The translations under genes and the position numbers were made by a program. Positions 18,015 to 26,250 of a stretch of DNA of 64,000 bases are shown piece after piece. This DNA comes from Nocardioides sp. GY 10127 (lineage in GTDB: Bacteria > Actinomycetota > Actinomycetes > Propionibacteriales > Nocardioidaceae), in contig NZ_STGL01000002.1 of assembly GCF_004919085.1 (NCBI RefSeq), positions 372,001-436,000 of the forward strand. Direction: 5' to 3'. Each line of letters opens with the position of its first letter. Within the stretch, counting starts at the first letter, position 1. The notes under the pieces are model-generated. The model was given only the letters and a program-made list of their open reading frames with translations. It searched no databases and had not been told where the DNA came from.

Positions 18015-18578
18015 TCAGGTCAGGTCGTCGTCGTGCAGGATGCGCTGGAACAGCCGGTGGTCCTGCCAGGCGCCCGCGATGAACAGGTACTTCTCGGCGT
18101 AGCCGAACTCGGTGAACCCGGCCGCGCGCAGCACCGCCTGGCTGGCGGTGTTCGCCACCACGGTCCCGGCCTCGAGCCGGTGCAGGCCGAGCTCCCTCGC
18201 GCGGCCGACCGCGTGCTCGACCAGCCCGCGGGCCAGGCCCCGGTGGAGGTGGTCACGGTCGACCCAGTAGCCGAGGCTGGCGGAGGCGAACACCCCGCGG
18301 ACCAGGTTGTTGAGGTTGATCCGGCCGACGACGCGGTCACCGTCGAGGAGGAGCCAGCGGTCTCCCAGGCCGAGCCGGGTGCGCTCGGCGTCCTGCTCCA
18401 GGAGGCGGCGCTGGCCCGCCTCGGTGTAGAACGCGGCGTCGCGCCGCGGGTCCCACGGCTCGAGATGCTCGCGGTTGTGCAGGTAGGCCGCGCAGAGCCG
18501 ACCGGCGTCGTCGGCCTCCGGGGGCCGGAGGGTGAGGCCGTCGAGCGCCGCGAGGGGGTCCTGGGCCCGCGGGCTCAC
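18015..18578 (-). CDS. GNAT acetyltransferase, RimJ/RimL type
   Basis: 187 residues. RimJ/RimL-type signature: LTLRPPEADDAGRL, NREHLEPWDP, SLGYWVDRDHLHRGLARGL (acetyl-CoA loop) and GLHRLEAGTVVANTASQAVL. Likely an N-alpha- or small-molecule acetyltransferase using acetyl-CoA. The GTG start overlaps the stop of the upstream GNAT gene (GTGA). The two proteins share the same block order and many identical positions, so they are tandem paralogues. Convergent with the transglutaminase gene; about 65 nt separate them. Confidence 0.88.
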   Translation of the reverse strand: MSPRAQDPLAALDGLTLRPPEADDAGRLCAAYLHNREHLEPWDPRRDAAFYTEAGQRRLLEQDAERTRLGLGDRWLLLDGDRVVGRINLNNLVRGVFASASLGYWVDRDHLHRGLARGLVEHAVGRARELGLHRLEAGTVVANTASQAVLRAAGFTEFGYAEKYLFIAGAWQDHRLFQRILHDDDLT

Positions 18579-19237
18579 CGCTGGACCGGCCGCTCGGAGT
18601 CGCCGGCGGGCGGGGCGTCGCCGAGGACGCGCTGCCACAGGTCGTGGTCGCGCCACGCGCCGTGGATGAAGAGCATCTGCCGGAGCACGCCGACCCGCTC
18701 GAAACCGCTGCGCTGCAGCACGCCCGCAGAGGCGACGTTGTCGGTCCTCGTGCCGGCCTCGATCCGGTGCAGGCCGAGCTCGAGGGCGCGGGTGCCGGCG
18801 AAGGTGACCATGGCGGTGGCCAGCCCGCGGCGGGTGTGCGCGGCGTCGACCCAGTAGCCGAGCCGGGCCGACTGCAGGCCGCCGCGCGTGATCGCCCCGA
18901 GCGAGACGTGGCCGACGACGGTGGGCCGCTCCGCGCCGTCCTGCTGGACCTCGTGGCACCACAGGTACCAGGTCTCCTCCTCGCCGGCCCGCTCCCGGGC
19001 CTCGGCGGCCGCGAAGAGGCGCTGGACGCCGACGGTGCTGGTGAGGTCCACGGACGCCTGCGGCTCCCACGGCTCCAGGTGGGCGCGGTTGCGCAGCCGG
19101 GCCTCGGCCACCGCCCCCGCGTCCTCCATCCGCAGGCGCCGGAGCCGGTAGCCGGCGGGCAGGCCGTCGGTGCGGGCCTCGTCGCGGCCCTCGGGGTCGA
19201 GGCTCGCGCGGAGGTGGGCTCGGATACTGCTGGACAC
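18575..19237 (-). CDS. GNAT acetyltransferase, RimJ/RimL type (paralogue)
   Basis: 220 residues; RimJ/RimL motifs YRLRRLRMEDAGAVAEA, NRAHLEPWEP, RLGYWVDAAHTRRGLATAM, LGLHRIEAGTRTDN. The frame is open about 80 codons further upstream, but that part runs antisense through the RNase P RNA gene. The GTG at 19237 has TAGCGT 7 nt before it, which fixes the start. Followed with a 4-nt overlap by its paralogue. Confidence 0.87.
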   Translation of the reverse strand: MSSSIRAHLRASLDPEGRDEARTDGLPAGYRLRRLRMEDAGAVAEARLRNRAHLEPWEPQASVDLTSTVGVQRLFAAAEARERAGEEETWYLWCHEVQQDGAERPTVVGHVSLGAITRGGLQSARLGYWVDAAHTRRGLATAMVTFAGTRALELGLHRIEAGTRTDNVASAGVLQRSGFERVGVLRQMLFIHGAWRDHDLWQRVLGDAPPAGDSERPVQR

Positions 19238-19244
19238 GTCGCAG

Positions 19245-19250
19245 ACGCTA
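19245..19250 (-). promoter_or_regulatory. -10 box of a leaderless promoter (GNAT pair)
   Basis: TAGCGT on the minus strand, 7 nt before the GTG at 19237. It lies about 13 nt from the 5' end of the divergent RNase P RNA. Confidence 0.55.
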
Positions 19251-19262
19251 CGCTGCCGTACT

Positions 19263-19652
19263 GCGGACGGGCTGGTCGGGCGACCGCGTTGCTCCCTCAC
19301 GGGGGCACCGAGGAAGGTCCGGGCTCCGAAGGGCAGGGTGGTGGCTAACAGCCACCCGGGGCAACCCGCGGGAAAGTGCCACAGAGAACAGACCGCCGGG
19401 CCCTCACGGGTCAGGTAAGGGTGAAACGGTGGTGCAAGAGACCACCAGCGGCCGAGGTGACTCGGTCGGCTCGGCAAACCCCACCCGGAGCAAGGTCAAG
19501 AAGCCACCTCACGGTGGCGCGCACACGTTCGAGGGCGGCCCGCCCGAGTGTGCGGGTAGACCGCTGGAGGGTGTCGGCAACGGCACTCGTAGATGGATGG
19601 TCGCCCCCTGGTCACCAGGGACAGAACCCGGCCTACAGACCAGCCCGTCCGC
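19263..19652 (+). ncRNA. rnpB: RNase P RNA, bacterial type A
   Basis: Catalytic RNA of RNase P, which matures tRNA 5' ends. Terminal helix P1 is visible: cggacgggctgg (from 19264) pairs with ccagcccgtccg (to 19651). Inside are the conserved blocks gaggaaggtccgggctcc, agtgccacagagaacagacc, ggtaagggtgaaacggtg, ggcaaaccccacccggagca (with 'tagatggatg' further on) and gacagaacccggcctacaga, in the order known from Streptomyces and other actinobacteria. Ends are set from P1 and may be off by a few bases. Confidence 0.97.
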
Positions 19653-19690
19653 GCCCCTGCTCCTGTCCTCCCCCGGCTGCCGCCGTCGGG

Positions 19691-20008
19691 TCAGCCGCGA
19701 GCGTCGCGCCGTTCCTGGAGCCGGGCCTGCGCCTGGTCGAGGTAGGCCAGGCACGGGGCCTCGGCGTCGGGGTGCTGCGCGACGAGGTGGAAGATCCACC
19801 GGTCCATGGCGGCTATGTAGCCGTTGTCCTCGCCCTTGCGCCGGGTGCTCCACGCACGGGTGCCGGAGCCGGGCCGAGGGACCTCGCACTGCGTGCAGGA
19901 GATCTTGTAGGCGAAGGAGTCGTCCGGGCTCAGGTCGATGCGGACGTCGGCCAGCGGGCCGGCCTCGACGCCGGCCTTCCTCTGCCGGGCGGAACGGCTG
20001 GCGGGCAC
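19691..20008 (-). CDS. Hypothetical protein with CxxC motif
   Basis: 105 residues, no family recognised. The protein is mixed charged, with SCTQCE in the middle (possible metal site or redox pair) and an alpha-helical C-terminus (APCLAYLDQAQARLQERRD). GTG start with GAGG 4 nt upstream and a TACGCT box at 20043-20048 about 35 nt away. Convergent with rnpB, whose 3' end is 39 nt off. Amino-acid composition is normal for a real protein here, unlike the Arg/Pro/Gly-rich shadow frames. Confidence 0.6.
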   Translation of the reverse strand: MPASRSARQRKAGVEAGPLADVRIDLSPDDSFAYKISCTQCEVPRPGSGTRAWSTRRKGEDNGYIAAMDRWIFHLVAQHPDAEAPCLAYLDQAQARLQERRDARG

Positions 20009-20090
20009 GGGACCTCATCTCGGGCTCGGGGACGGTGGGGTCAGCGTAGGCGGACGGCGCGCTGCGGCCCGACTCGGCGGCGCTGGGCGG

Positions 20091-20178
20091 CGGCTGGCGG
20101 CTGGCGGCTGGCGGCTGGCGGCTGGCGGCTGGCGGCTGGCGGCTGGCGGCTGGCGGCTGGCGGCTGGCGGCTGGCGGC
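20091..20178 (+). repeat. Heptanucleotide tandem array (cggctgg)
   Basis: About 12.5 perfect head-to-tail copies of the 7-bp unit cggctgg. Seven is not a codon multiple and the array lies in the intergenic gap 20009-20425 (417 nt), so it codes for nothing. It ends exactly where the first copy of a 64-bp repeat begins. A likely slippage hot spot. Confidence 0.9.
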
Positions 20179-20240
20179 CACGATTGGTCAGAGACCGCCG
20201 CGACACGCCGTGCCCACCGCACGTTGGTGACCAAACGTCG
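20177..20240 (+). repeat. 64-bp direct repeat, copy 1
   Basis: Starts gccacgattggtcagagac, ends gtgaccaaacgtcg. It matches the copy at 20330 at 63 of 64 positions (ccg versus cgg). Contains the inverted pair TTGGTCA/TGACCAA and the short palindrome TTGGTGACCAA at its right end. No coding frame or transposase is associated. Confidence 0.85.
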
Positions 20241-20329
20241 CCCCGCAGAGCCGAGGCCGTCCCCACCGCCGCCCCTCCAACGCCAACCACCACCCCCGCC
20301 CCACCAACCACAGCAAGCCGCCCGTCCCC

Positions 20330-20393
20330 GCCACGATTGGTCAGAGACGGCCGCGACACGCCGTGCCCACCGCACGTTGGTGACCAAACGTCG
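20330..20393 (+). repeat. 64-bp direct repeat, copy 2
   Basis: Second copy, same orientation, 153 bp after the first. The 89 bp between the copies is Pro-codon-like C-rich sequence without visible structure. The copy ends 32 bp before the GTG of arr, so it could hold part of the arr promoter or an operator. Confidence 0.85.
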
Positions 20394-20425
20394 ACCACCC
20401 ACGGCCCGCCAGGCACCATGGCGGC

Positions 20426-20884
20426 GTGGACTTCTCCGAGCGCAGCCGCGTCCCCGTCACGCTGGAGTCGTGCGGCACCGTCGAGGGGCCGTTCTGGCAC
20501 GGCACGGCGGCCGCGCTCCGGGTCGGCGACGAACTGGTCGCGGGGCACCGCTCGAACTTCCAGGCCGAGCGGGTGATGAACCACGTCTACTTCGCGGGGG
20601 ACGTCGAGGCGGCGGTGTGGGGTGCCGAGCTCGCCTCAGCGCTCACCGAGGCGGGGCCGGGCCGCGTCTACCTGGTCGAGCCGACGGGGCCGTTCGAGGA
20701 CGACCCGAACGTCACCGACAAGAAGTTCCCCGGCAACCCCACCCGATCGTTCCGCACCCGCCACCCGCTGCGCGTCGTCGGCGAGGTGGCCGACTGGCCC
20801 GCCCACGACCCCGAGGCCGTCGCCGGCATGCTCGCCGGCTTGGAGCGCCTGCGCGCCGAGGGCCGGGACGTCATCGAGGACTGA
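20426..20884 (+). CDS. arr: NAD+--rifampin ADP-ribosyltransferase
   Basis: Inactivates rifamycins by ADP-ribosylating the ansa-chain hydroxyl with NAD+. 152 residues, close to Arr of mycobacteria. Core motifs: GPFWHGTAAALRVGDEL (His25 region), VMNHVYFAG, RVYLVEPTGPFEDDPN and TDKKFPGNPTRS, then RVVGEVADW. GTG start; no clear Shine-Dalgarno. Codon use looks like the rest of the window, so it appears to be a resident chromosomal gene and not a cassette. Sits just after a duplicated 64-bp repeat. Confidence 0.93.
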   Translation: MDFSERSRVPVTLESCGTVEGPFWHGTAAALRVGDELVAGHRSNFQAERVMNHVYFAGDVEAAVWGAELASALTEAGPGRVYLVEPTGPFEDDPNVTDKKFPGNPTRSFRTRHPLRVVGEVADWPAHDPEAVAGMLAGLERLRAEGRDVIED

Positions 20885-20947
20885 CCCACCCCTGCCGGAT
20901 CAGACGTTCGGCCACGGCACCCGGGCACCGAGCGCCATGATCCGTCC

Positions 20948-21607
20948 GTGCGCATCGGGACGTGGAACCTCGCCGGCCGCTGGGGCGACGCCCATCTCCG
21001 ACTGCTGGAGAGCCTGGCGTGCGACGTCCTGCTGCTCACGGAGGTCTCGGAGCGCGTCGAGGTCCCGGGGATGCACCGGCATCTCACCCGGGGGGTCATG
21101 GCGCCGCGTCGACGATGGGCCGGCGTGTTCAGCATCGGTCCGCTGCGCCCGCTGCCCGAGCCCCACGGAGCCACCGCGCTCGCCGAGGTCACCGCGGACG
21201 ATGGGGACGAGCGCGTCGTGCTGGCGTCCTCCGTCCTCCCCTGGCGGTCGTGCGGCTCCGCGCAGCCCTGGGTGGGCACGACGTCGAAGGAACGGACCGC
21301 CCACGCCGTCGACGCGATCGCGCAGGCGCGGCCGACGGTCTGGGGCGGCGACTGGAACCATGCGCTCCACGGACGTGAGTACGCGGGGTCGATGGGCGGG
21401 CGCGCCCACCTGCTCGCCGCGCTCGACGACCTCGGCCTGCGCGCGGCCACCTCTGACTCCCCACACCGGATCGACGGCCTGGCCAGCATCGACCACGTGG
21501 CCGTGCCTTCGGGCTGGGCCGCGGAGGCGACCCGGCACGTGGCCGAGCACGACGGCAGCAGGCTCTCCGACCACGACGCCTACGTGGTCGCCGTCGAGCA
21601 CCGGTGA
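20948..21607 (+). CDS. Endonuclease/exonuclease/phosphatase (EEP) family protein
   Basis: 219 residues. Metal-dependent EEP fold: Asn in GTWNLAGRWG, Glu32 in LLLTEVS, GGDWNHALHG (the usual GDFN-like motif) and the terminal SDHDAYVVAVE. The family hydrolyses phosphodiester or phosphomonoester bonds in nucleic acids, lipids or small molecules; the substrate cannot be told here. No signal peptide. GTG start; CATGAT, 6 nt upstream, could be a weak -10 for a leaderless mRNA. Convergent with the binding-protein gene. Confidence 0.85.
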   Translation: MRIGTWNLAGRWGDAHLRLLESLACDVLLLTEVSERVEVPGMHRHLTRGVMAPRRRWAGVFSIGPLRPLPEPHGATALAEVTADDGDERVVLASSVLPWRSCGSAQPWVGTTSKERTAHAVDAIAQARPTVWGGDWNHALHGREYAGSMGGRAHLLAALDDLGLRAATSDSPHRIDGLASIDHVAVPSGWAAEATRHVAEHDGSRLSDHDAYVVAVEHR

Positions 21608-21693
21608 GCCCAGGCAGCACCCCACACACCCCAGCACGCCCCCACCCGCCGCCCAGCAGGACGACGGGTGCGGGAGAGAGCCGGGGACAGGCG

Positions 21694-22785
21694 TCAGGCG
21701 GCCTGGATGTCCGACCAGAGCGTGTTGCGGAAGTTCTGCAGCTCGCCGGAGACGTAGCCCTCGTAGACGATGGTCTGGTCGAGGTCGAGCGCCAGGGCGT
21801 CGTTGCCGGTGATGCTGGCGTCGATCTTGCCGGCCGCGTCGGGCATCAGGTACGAGGCACCGGTGGTGTTGATGAAGTCGGCGTAGTTCTTCGGCTCGAG
21901 GATGAAGTCCATGAGCGCGTAGGCGGCGGCCTGGTGCTCGGACTCACCGAAGATCGTCCAGCCGTCGAGGTAGGCGGGCATGCCCTCGGAGGGGGCGATC
22001 CAGCCGATGGTGTCGTCGACGCCGAGCACGCCGGCGGTCTCGTAGTCGTAGCCGACGGCCACGGTGGCGCTGCCCTTCTTGAGCGCCGCGACGCGGCCGC
22101 TGTCGAGGAAGGCCTTGATGTTCGGCTTGGCGTCGATGACGAGGTCGGCCGCGGACTGCAGCTCGTCCTCGCTCTCGGTGTTGATGTCGTAGCCCTGGGC
22201 GAGCAGCGCCATCGACATCACGTCGACGTCGTAGTTCGGCAGGACGACCTGGTCCGAGAGCGTCGAGCCCATCTGGTCGAACAGGTCGGCCCAGGAGGTC
22301 GGCGGGGAGTCGAGCAGGTCCTTGCGGTACATGATCCCGACCTTGCCCTGCTCCAGCGGCATCCCGTACGGGTACGCGGTGCGGAACTTCTCCGGGATGT
22401 TCGACAGGTTCGGCACCTGCGAGGAGTCGAAGTCGTTGAGGATGCCGGCGACCTGGGCGGCCTGGGCGCTCGCGTTGCCGAGCAGGGCCAGGTCGTAGGC
22501 CTTGGGGTTCTGCCGGATCAGCGTGATGATCGCGCCCGAGCCGCCCGAGGGCAGGCTCGGCTGCTTCACCGTGATCGCCGGGTACTGCGAGGTGAACCCG
22601 GAGACGGTCTTCTTGCCGATCCACCCGTCGTAGTTGAGGAACGTGAGGGTCTGCTCGTCGGTCAGCGCGAGGCCGCTCGACGACGAGGACGACGACGAGC
22701 TCGAGCTCGAACCCGAGCAGGCCGCCAGCAGGCCCGTCAGCGACAGCCCACCGACACCGGCGAGCACACTCCTGCGACTAAGCAA
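21694..22785 (-). CDS. ABC transporter substrate-binding lipoprotein, polyamine (PotD) type
   Basis: 363 residues. N-terminus MLSRRSVLAGVGG with twin arginines, then a lipobox ending LLAAC (Cys at about 23), so a lipoprotein, perhaps Tat-exported. A run of 12 serines forms the linker to the mature domain. LTFLNYDGWIGKK, YDLALLGNAS, GKVGIMYRKDLL and WIAPSEGMPAYLDGW match PotD/AfuA-type periplasmic-binding proteins. TTG start behind GGAGAAG. The cognate permeases and ATPase are 8-11 kb away (29974-32842) but share the same operator motif. Ligand unknown; amine-like is inferred from family only. Confidence 0.9.
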   Translation of the reverse strand: MLSRRSVLAGVGGLSLTGLLAACSGSSSSSSSSSSSSGLALTDEQTLTFLNYDGWIGKKTVSGFTSQYPAITVKQPSLPSGGSGAIITLIRQNPKAYDLALLGNASAQAAQVAGILNDFDSSQVPNLSNIPEKFRTAYPYGMPLEQGKVGIMYRKDLLDSPPTSWADLFDQMGSTLSDQVVLPNYDVDVMSMALLAQGYDINTESEDELQSAADLVIDAKPNIKAFLDSGRVAALKKGSATVAVGYDYETAGVLGVDDTIGWIAPSEGMPAYLDGWTIFGESEHQAAAYALMDFILEPKNYADFINTTGASYLMPDAAGKIDASITGNDALALDLDQTIVYEGYVSGELQNFRNTLWSDIQAA

Positions 22786-22823
22786 CTTCTTCTCCGTTCG
22801 TCACCACTCCGGCTTCAACAGTC

Positions 22824-22848
22824 ATTGACAATAGATCAACGAATGTTG
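22824..22848. promoter_or_regulatory. Operator-like site A (upstream of binding-protein gene)
   Basis: ATTGACAATAGATCAAC followed by GAAT and GTTG: core (G/A)TTG-N9-CAAC plus a third half-site after 4 nt. It lies 39 nt upstream of the TTG start. Same architecture at 25016, 32886 and 37217. Confidence 0.7.
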
Positions 22849-22929
22849 CGCTCAGCGCCCGGAAACACGGACTTCGCCCACGTTTCACAGCCCTGAAATC
22901 CGGCCCTCGCGGGGGCAGGGAGTCGGGGG

Positions 22930-24996
22930 TCAGTGATGGTCACGCGGGACGACGTGGGTGCTGGACGCCCGGTGGAAGAGCTCCCCGTCGAGCACCGCCT
23001 CCTCGGCGATCTCCACCGTGAAGGTGTCCCTGTCGCAGCTCATCCGGCTCGTGAGGCGGATGGTCGCCTCGTGCCCGTCCCACGCGAACTCCTGGGCGCA
23101 CCGGCGGGTCATCACCGCGCTGAGCGGGTCGCCGTCCTCGACCTCCCACTCCGCGTCGTCCTCCAGGACGCCGAGCCGCCACCCCTCCGCCGGCGAGCCG
23201 ACCGAGGAGTACCCGGCGTGGCCCTTCGCCGTGACCAGGTGGCCGGGTCGGGGCTCCTCCGAGCGCCAGTACGCCGTGGACTCGTCGACCTTCTCCAGCT
23301 CCGGCGCCGGCGCGATGACGGGCGTGCCGAGGTCGGCGGCGTCCAGGGGGCGCACGACCGAGCGGTCGAGGACGGGCAGCACCACGGTGCTCGGCCCCAC
23401 CAGCACGTCGAGGTCCACCAGGTCCGGCAGCGGCCAGATCCACGGCCAGTAGGCGGTGGAGACCGCCAGCCGCAGCCGGTGGCCCGGCGCGAACCGGTAG
23501 GCGGTGTGCTTCAGGCGCAACCGCCACTCCTCCGGCTCGCCGGGGCGCAGCGGGCGGACCTGCTCGGGCAGGCTCCCGTCCCGGTGCGCCAGGTTGAGGT
23601 TGCCCCACGAGACCAGGTGCGAGTGCCCGTCGGGGTCGACGTCGCACAGCCGCACGAAGACGCTCGCATCGGCCGTCGCGGCCACGGTCGTGAGGGCCAG
23701 CTCGACCTGGCCGAGGATCTCCAGCCCGTCGTCCCCGACCTCCAGGTCGAAGCAGAGCGAGCGCGCGTCGTCCTCGTCCTGGACGACGGGCAGGTCGGTG
23801 GGCACGCCCATCGGCAGCATGTGCCGCGCGCGGGCACCGACCCGCAGCGAGCCCTCGTGCCGGACGGCGGCCGCGGCCGGGCGGTCGGCGGCGAGCCGCC
23901 CGTCGGCGGTCGGGTGCAGCACCCGCGGCGTCGCGGCCCGGGCGACGTCCTCGGGGCGGTCGACGGCCAGCCAGGTGCCGGGCCGGTGGTCGAGGTCCTC
24001 GCGGCTCGGCGTGAACTCCTGCAGGTAGAAGGTGTGGGCGGGGTCGTCCTCGATCCCGTTCTCCTCCCCCAGCAGCCAGTGGTCCCACCAGCGGCGCGAG
24101 AAGGCCAGGAAGTCGATGCCCGGCCCGGGCTCGGGCCGCTCGGGCCAGGTGTGGCCCCACGCGCCGATCAGCAGCCGGGTGGAGTCGGGCTGCCGGGCCT
24201 GCACGCGGAAGGCCGCGTCCGTGTAGGCGTCCGCCCAGCCCCCGACCATGAGGGCCGGGCACCCCAGGCCACCCTCGGTGAACTGCACCGAGCCCTGCTG
24301 CCAGTAGGCGTCCTTGCGGGCGTGGGAGAGCCACAGCGCCGTGTAGTCGACGTTGGAGCGCAGGCGGGTGCGCCACTCCGAGCGCCAGTCGTCGTACGCG
24401 GCGACGTCCGAGCGCGGCGGCCGCATGTTGTAGAGGTGGAGCTCGCTGCCCCAGAGGTTCATGTAGAAGCCGAGCGGCGACCCGCCGAGGTAGTGGACGT
24501 CGGTGGCGAACCGGTCGTCGGTGGAGGCCTCGGAGATGACCGCCTTGAGCGCGGGCGGGCGGAGGGCCGCGACCTGGAGGGAGTTGAAGCCGCTCCAGGA
24601 GATGCCCACCATCCCGACGTTGCCGTTGCTCCAGGGCCGGGCCGCGAGCCAGGCGACGACCTCGCAGATGTCGCGCTGCTCCTGGGTCGAGTACTCGTCG
24701 AGCAGGACGCCGCCGGAGCTGCCCGAGCCGCGCAGGTCCATCCGCGCGCAGACGTACCCGTGGCCGGCGAAGTAGCCGAACCGCGTCTCGTCGTCGAGCA
24801 CCGAGACGTCGTCCTTGCGGTACGGGATGGCCTCGAGGATCGTGCCGGTCGGCCGGTCGTGCCGGGGCCGCCAGAGCTTGACCGAGACCAGCACTCCGTC
24901 GGCCATCGGCACCTCGACGACCTCGCGGTCGACCTCGTATGGGAGGTCGGTGAGCACGGGGGTCGCGGCGACGGCGCCGTCGTTGTTCATCACCAC
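22930..24996 (-). CDS. CocE/NonD family hydrolase
   Basis: 688-residue alpha/beta hydrolase of the CocE/NonD group, which includes cocaine esterase, alpha-amino acid ester hydrolases and X-Pro dipeptidyl peptidases. N-terminal hydrolase fold with PYRKDD, DLRGSGSSGG and nucleophile Ser135 in GISWSGFNS; Asp/His region WGHTWPE; C-terminal jelly-roll domain from about residue 400. No signal peptide, so cytoplasmic. GTG at 24996 chosen because AAGGAG lies 11 nt upstream; ATG 24990 is an alternative. Divergent from the aminotransferase, with operator site D between. In this context it may release an amino acid or amine from an imported ester or amide. Confidence 0.88.
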   Translation of the reverse strand: MVMNNDGAVAATPVLTDLPYEVDREVVEVPMADGVLVSVKLWRPRHDRPTGTILEAIPYRKDDVSVLDDETRFGYFAGHGYVCARMDLRGSGSSGGVLLDEYSTQEQRDICEVVAWLAARPWSNGNVGMVGISWSGFNSLQVAALRPPALKAVISEASTDDRFATDVHYLGGSPLGFYMNLWGSELHLYNMRPPRSDVAAYDDWRSEWRTRLRSNVDYTALWLSHARKDAYWQQGSVQFTEGGLGCPALMVGGWADAYTDAAFRVQARQPDSTRLLIGAWGHTWPERPEPGPGIDFLAFSRRWWDHWLLGEENGIEDDPAHTFYLQEFTPSREDLDHRPGTWLAVDRPEDVARAATPRVLHPTADGRLAADRPAAAAVRHEGSLRVGARARHMLPMGVPTDLPVVQDEDDARSLCFDLEVGDDGLEILGQVELALTTVAATADASVFVRLCDVDPDGHSHLVSWGNLNLAHRDGSLPEQVRPLRPGEPEEWRLRLKHTAYRFAPGHRLRLAVSTAYWPWIWPLPDLVDLDVLVGPSTVVLPVLDRSVVRPLDAADLGTPVIAPAPELEKVDESTAYWRSEEPRPGHLVTAKGHAGYSSVGSPAEGWRLGVLEDDAEWEVEDGDPLSAVMTRRCAQEFAWDGHEATIRLTSRMSCDRDTFTVEIAEEAVLDGELFHRASSTHVVPRDHH

Positions 24997-25015
24997 GTGG
25001 GATCGGACTCCTTCA

Positions 25016-25040
25016 GTTGCGTCCACGACAACAGTAGTTG
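25016..25040. promoter_or_regulatory. Operator-like site D (hydrolase/aminotransferase divergent promoter)
   Basis: GTTGCGTCCACGACAAC, then AGTA and GTTG: core GTTG-N9-CAAC with a third half-site after 4 nt. Located 19 nt upstream of the hydrolase GTG and 58 nt upstream of the aminotransferase GTG, so one protein could control both directions. Confidence 0.7.
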
Positions 25041-25098
25041 TTCACTGCACACGTTTCCTACGGCCTCCGCTGCCATCGACGCGACGAACGGAAGACCA

Positions 25099-26250
25099 GT
25101 GCGACTCAGCTCACGGGCCCAGCAGCTCCGCCCCTCGACGATCCGCGCCATCGCCGAGCGCGCAGGTCAGGTCACCCACCCGCTGGTCCGCCTCGACATC
25201 GGTGAGCCGGACTTCCCCGAGCCGGCCGTCCTCGCCGAGGTCGGCGGCGAGATCCTCGGCGCGGGCAGCAGCTACCTGCCCACCCGCGGCCTCCCGGCGT
25301 TCCGGGAGCGGCTCGCCGAGCACCTCACCGCGTCCCTGGGCGACTCCCTGGAGGCGCCCCTCACCGCGGACGCCGTGCACGTGACCGCCGGCGGCTCCGA
25401 GGCGCTCACCCTCGCCTTCGCGCTGTTCTGCGACGCCGGCGACACCGTGCTGCTGCCCTCCCCCGGCTACCCGGGCTACGGCATGTTCACGAGCACCCTC
25501 GGGGTCCACACACGCACCTACGCCCTGGACCCCGAGGACGGCTGGCGGCCCGACCTGGCTGCCATCGAGGCCGGCCTCGCCGACGGCGCCCGCGTCGTGG
25601 TGGTCAACAGCCCCAACAACCCGACGGGCTCGGTCGTGAGCCGCGAGGACCACCTGCGCATCGTCGAGCTGGCCCGCGCGCACGACGCCTGGGTCGTGGC
25701 CGACGAGGTCTACCACGCGATGCAGTTCAGCGGCGACGTCCTCAACGCCTACGCGCTGGCGCCCGACCGCACCATCGGCGTCTACTCCTTCTCCAAGACC
25801 TACTCGATGACCGGGTACCGGCTCGGGGTCGCGCTCGTGCCCGAGGCCCTGCGCGAGAAGTACACGATGCTGATGATGGGCGGCGTCTCCTCCATCGCCC
25901 AGGAGGCCGGCCTGCGCGTGCTCGACACCGACACCGCCCCCATGCACGCCTTCTACGCCGCCCGCCAGGAGCTGGCCACGAAGGTGCTCGAGGCCCACGG
26001 CCTGCCGTCCTGGCCGGCCGCGGGCACCTTCTACCGGCTCGTGGCGCTCCCGGACGGCGCGGACGACATGGCCGTGGCGCTGGCGCTCGTCGAGGCCGGC
26101 GTGGTGGCCGTCCCCGGCTCCGCGTTCGGCGAGCTGAGCGGTCACGGCACCTCCTACCTGCGCCTCAGCCTGACCCGGCCCGACGAGGAGATCGAGCGGG
26201 CCGTGGCCGTCATCGCCGAGGTGCTCAGAGGTGGAACCACCGGGTCTTGA
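25099..26250 (+). CDS. PLP-dependent aminotransferase, class I/II
   Basis: 383 residues, fold-type I aminotransferase. Motifs: RLDIGEPDFPEP, SSYLPTRGLPAFRERLAEHL, VVNSPNNPTGSVV, VADEVYHAMQF and the PLP-lysine region VYSFSKTYSMTGYRLG, then LRLSLTRP with the substrate-carboxylate arginine. Would convert an amino acid to a 2-oxoacid. It is the only plus-strand gene of the putative regulon; GTG start behind GGAAG. Its 3' end overlaps the aldehyde dehydrogenase 3' end by 26 bp (convergent). Donor specificity is not evident; arginine-pyruvate and arylglycine transaminases are both of this fold. Confidence 0.9.
   Translation: MRLSSRAQQLRPSTIRAIAERAGQVTHPLVRLDIGEPDFPEPAVLAEVGGEILGAGSSYLPTRGLPAFRERLAEHLTASLGDSLEAPLTADAVHVTAGGSEALTLAFALFCDAGDTVLLPSPGYPGYGMFTSTLGVHTRTYALDPEDGWRPDLAAIEAGLADGARVVVVNSPNNPTGSVVSREDHLRIVELARAHDAWVVADEVYHAMQFSGDVLNAYALAPDRTIGVYSFSKTYSMTGYRLGVALVPEALREKYTMLMMGGVSSIAQEAGLRVLDTDTAPMHAFYAARQELATKVLEAHGLPSWPAAGTFYRLVALPDGADDMAVALALVEAGVVAVPGSAFGELSGHGTSYLRLSLTRPDEEIERAVAVIAEVLRGGTTGS

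Noticed and set aside
20091..20178. Heptamer array as a CRISPR array
   Set aside because: Units are 7 bp with no spacers, and no cas gene is present.
20177..20393. 64-bp repeats as attachment sites or IS ends
   Set aside because: Only 89 bp lie between the copies, they are direct and not inverted, and there is no integrase or transposase in the window.
22676..22712. Frameshift or sequencing problem at the serine run of the binding protein
   Set aside because: The run is coded by mixed AGC/TCG-type codons right after the lipobox Cys, as in many lipoprotein linkers; the frame stays intact on both sides.
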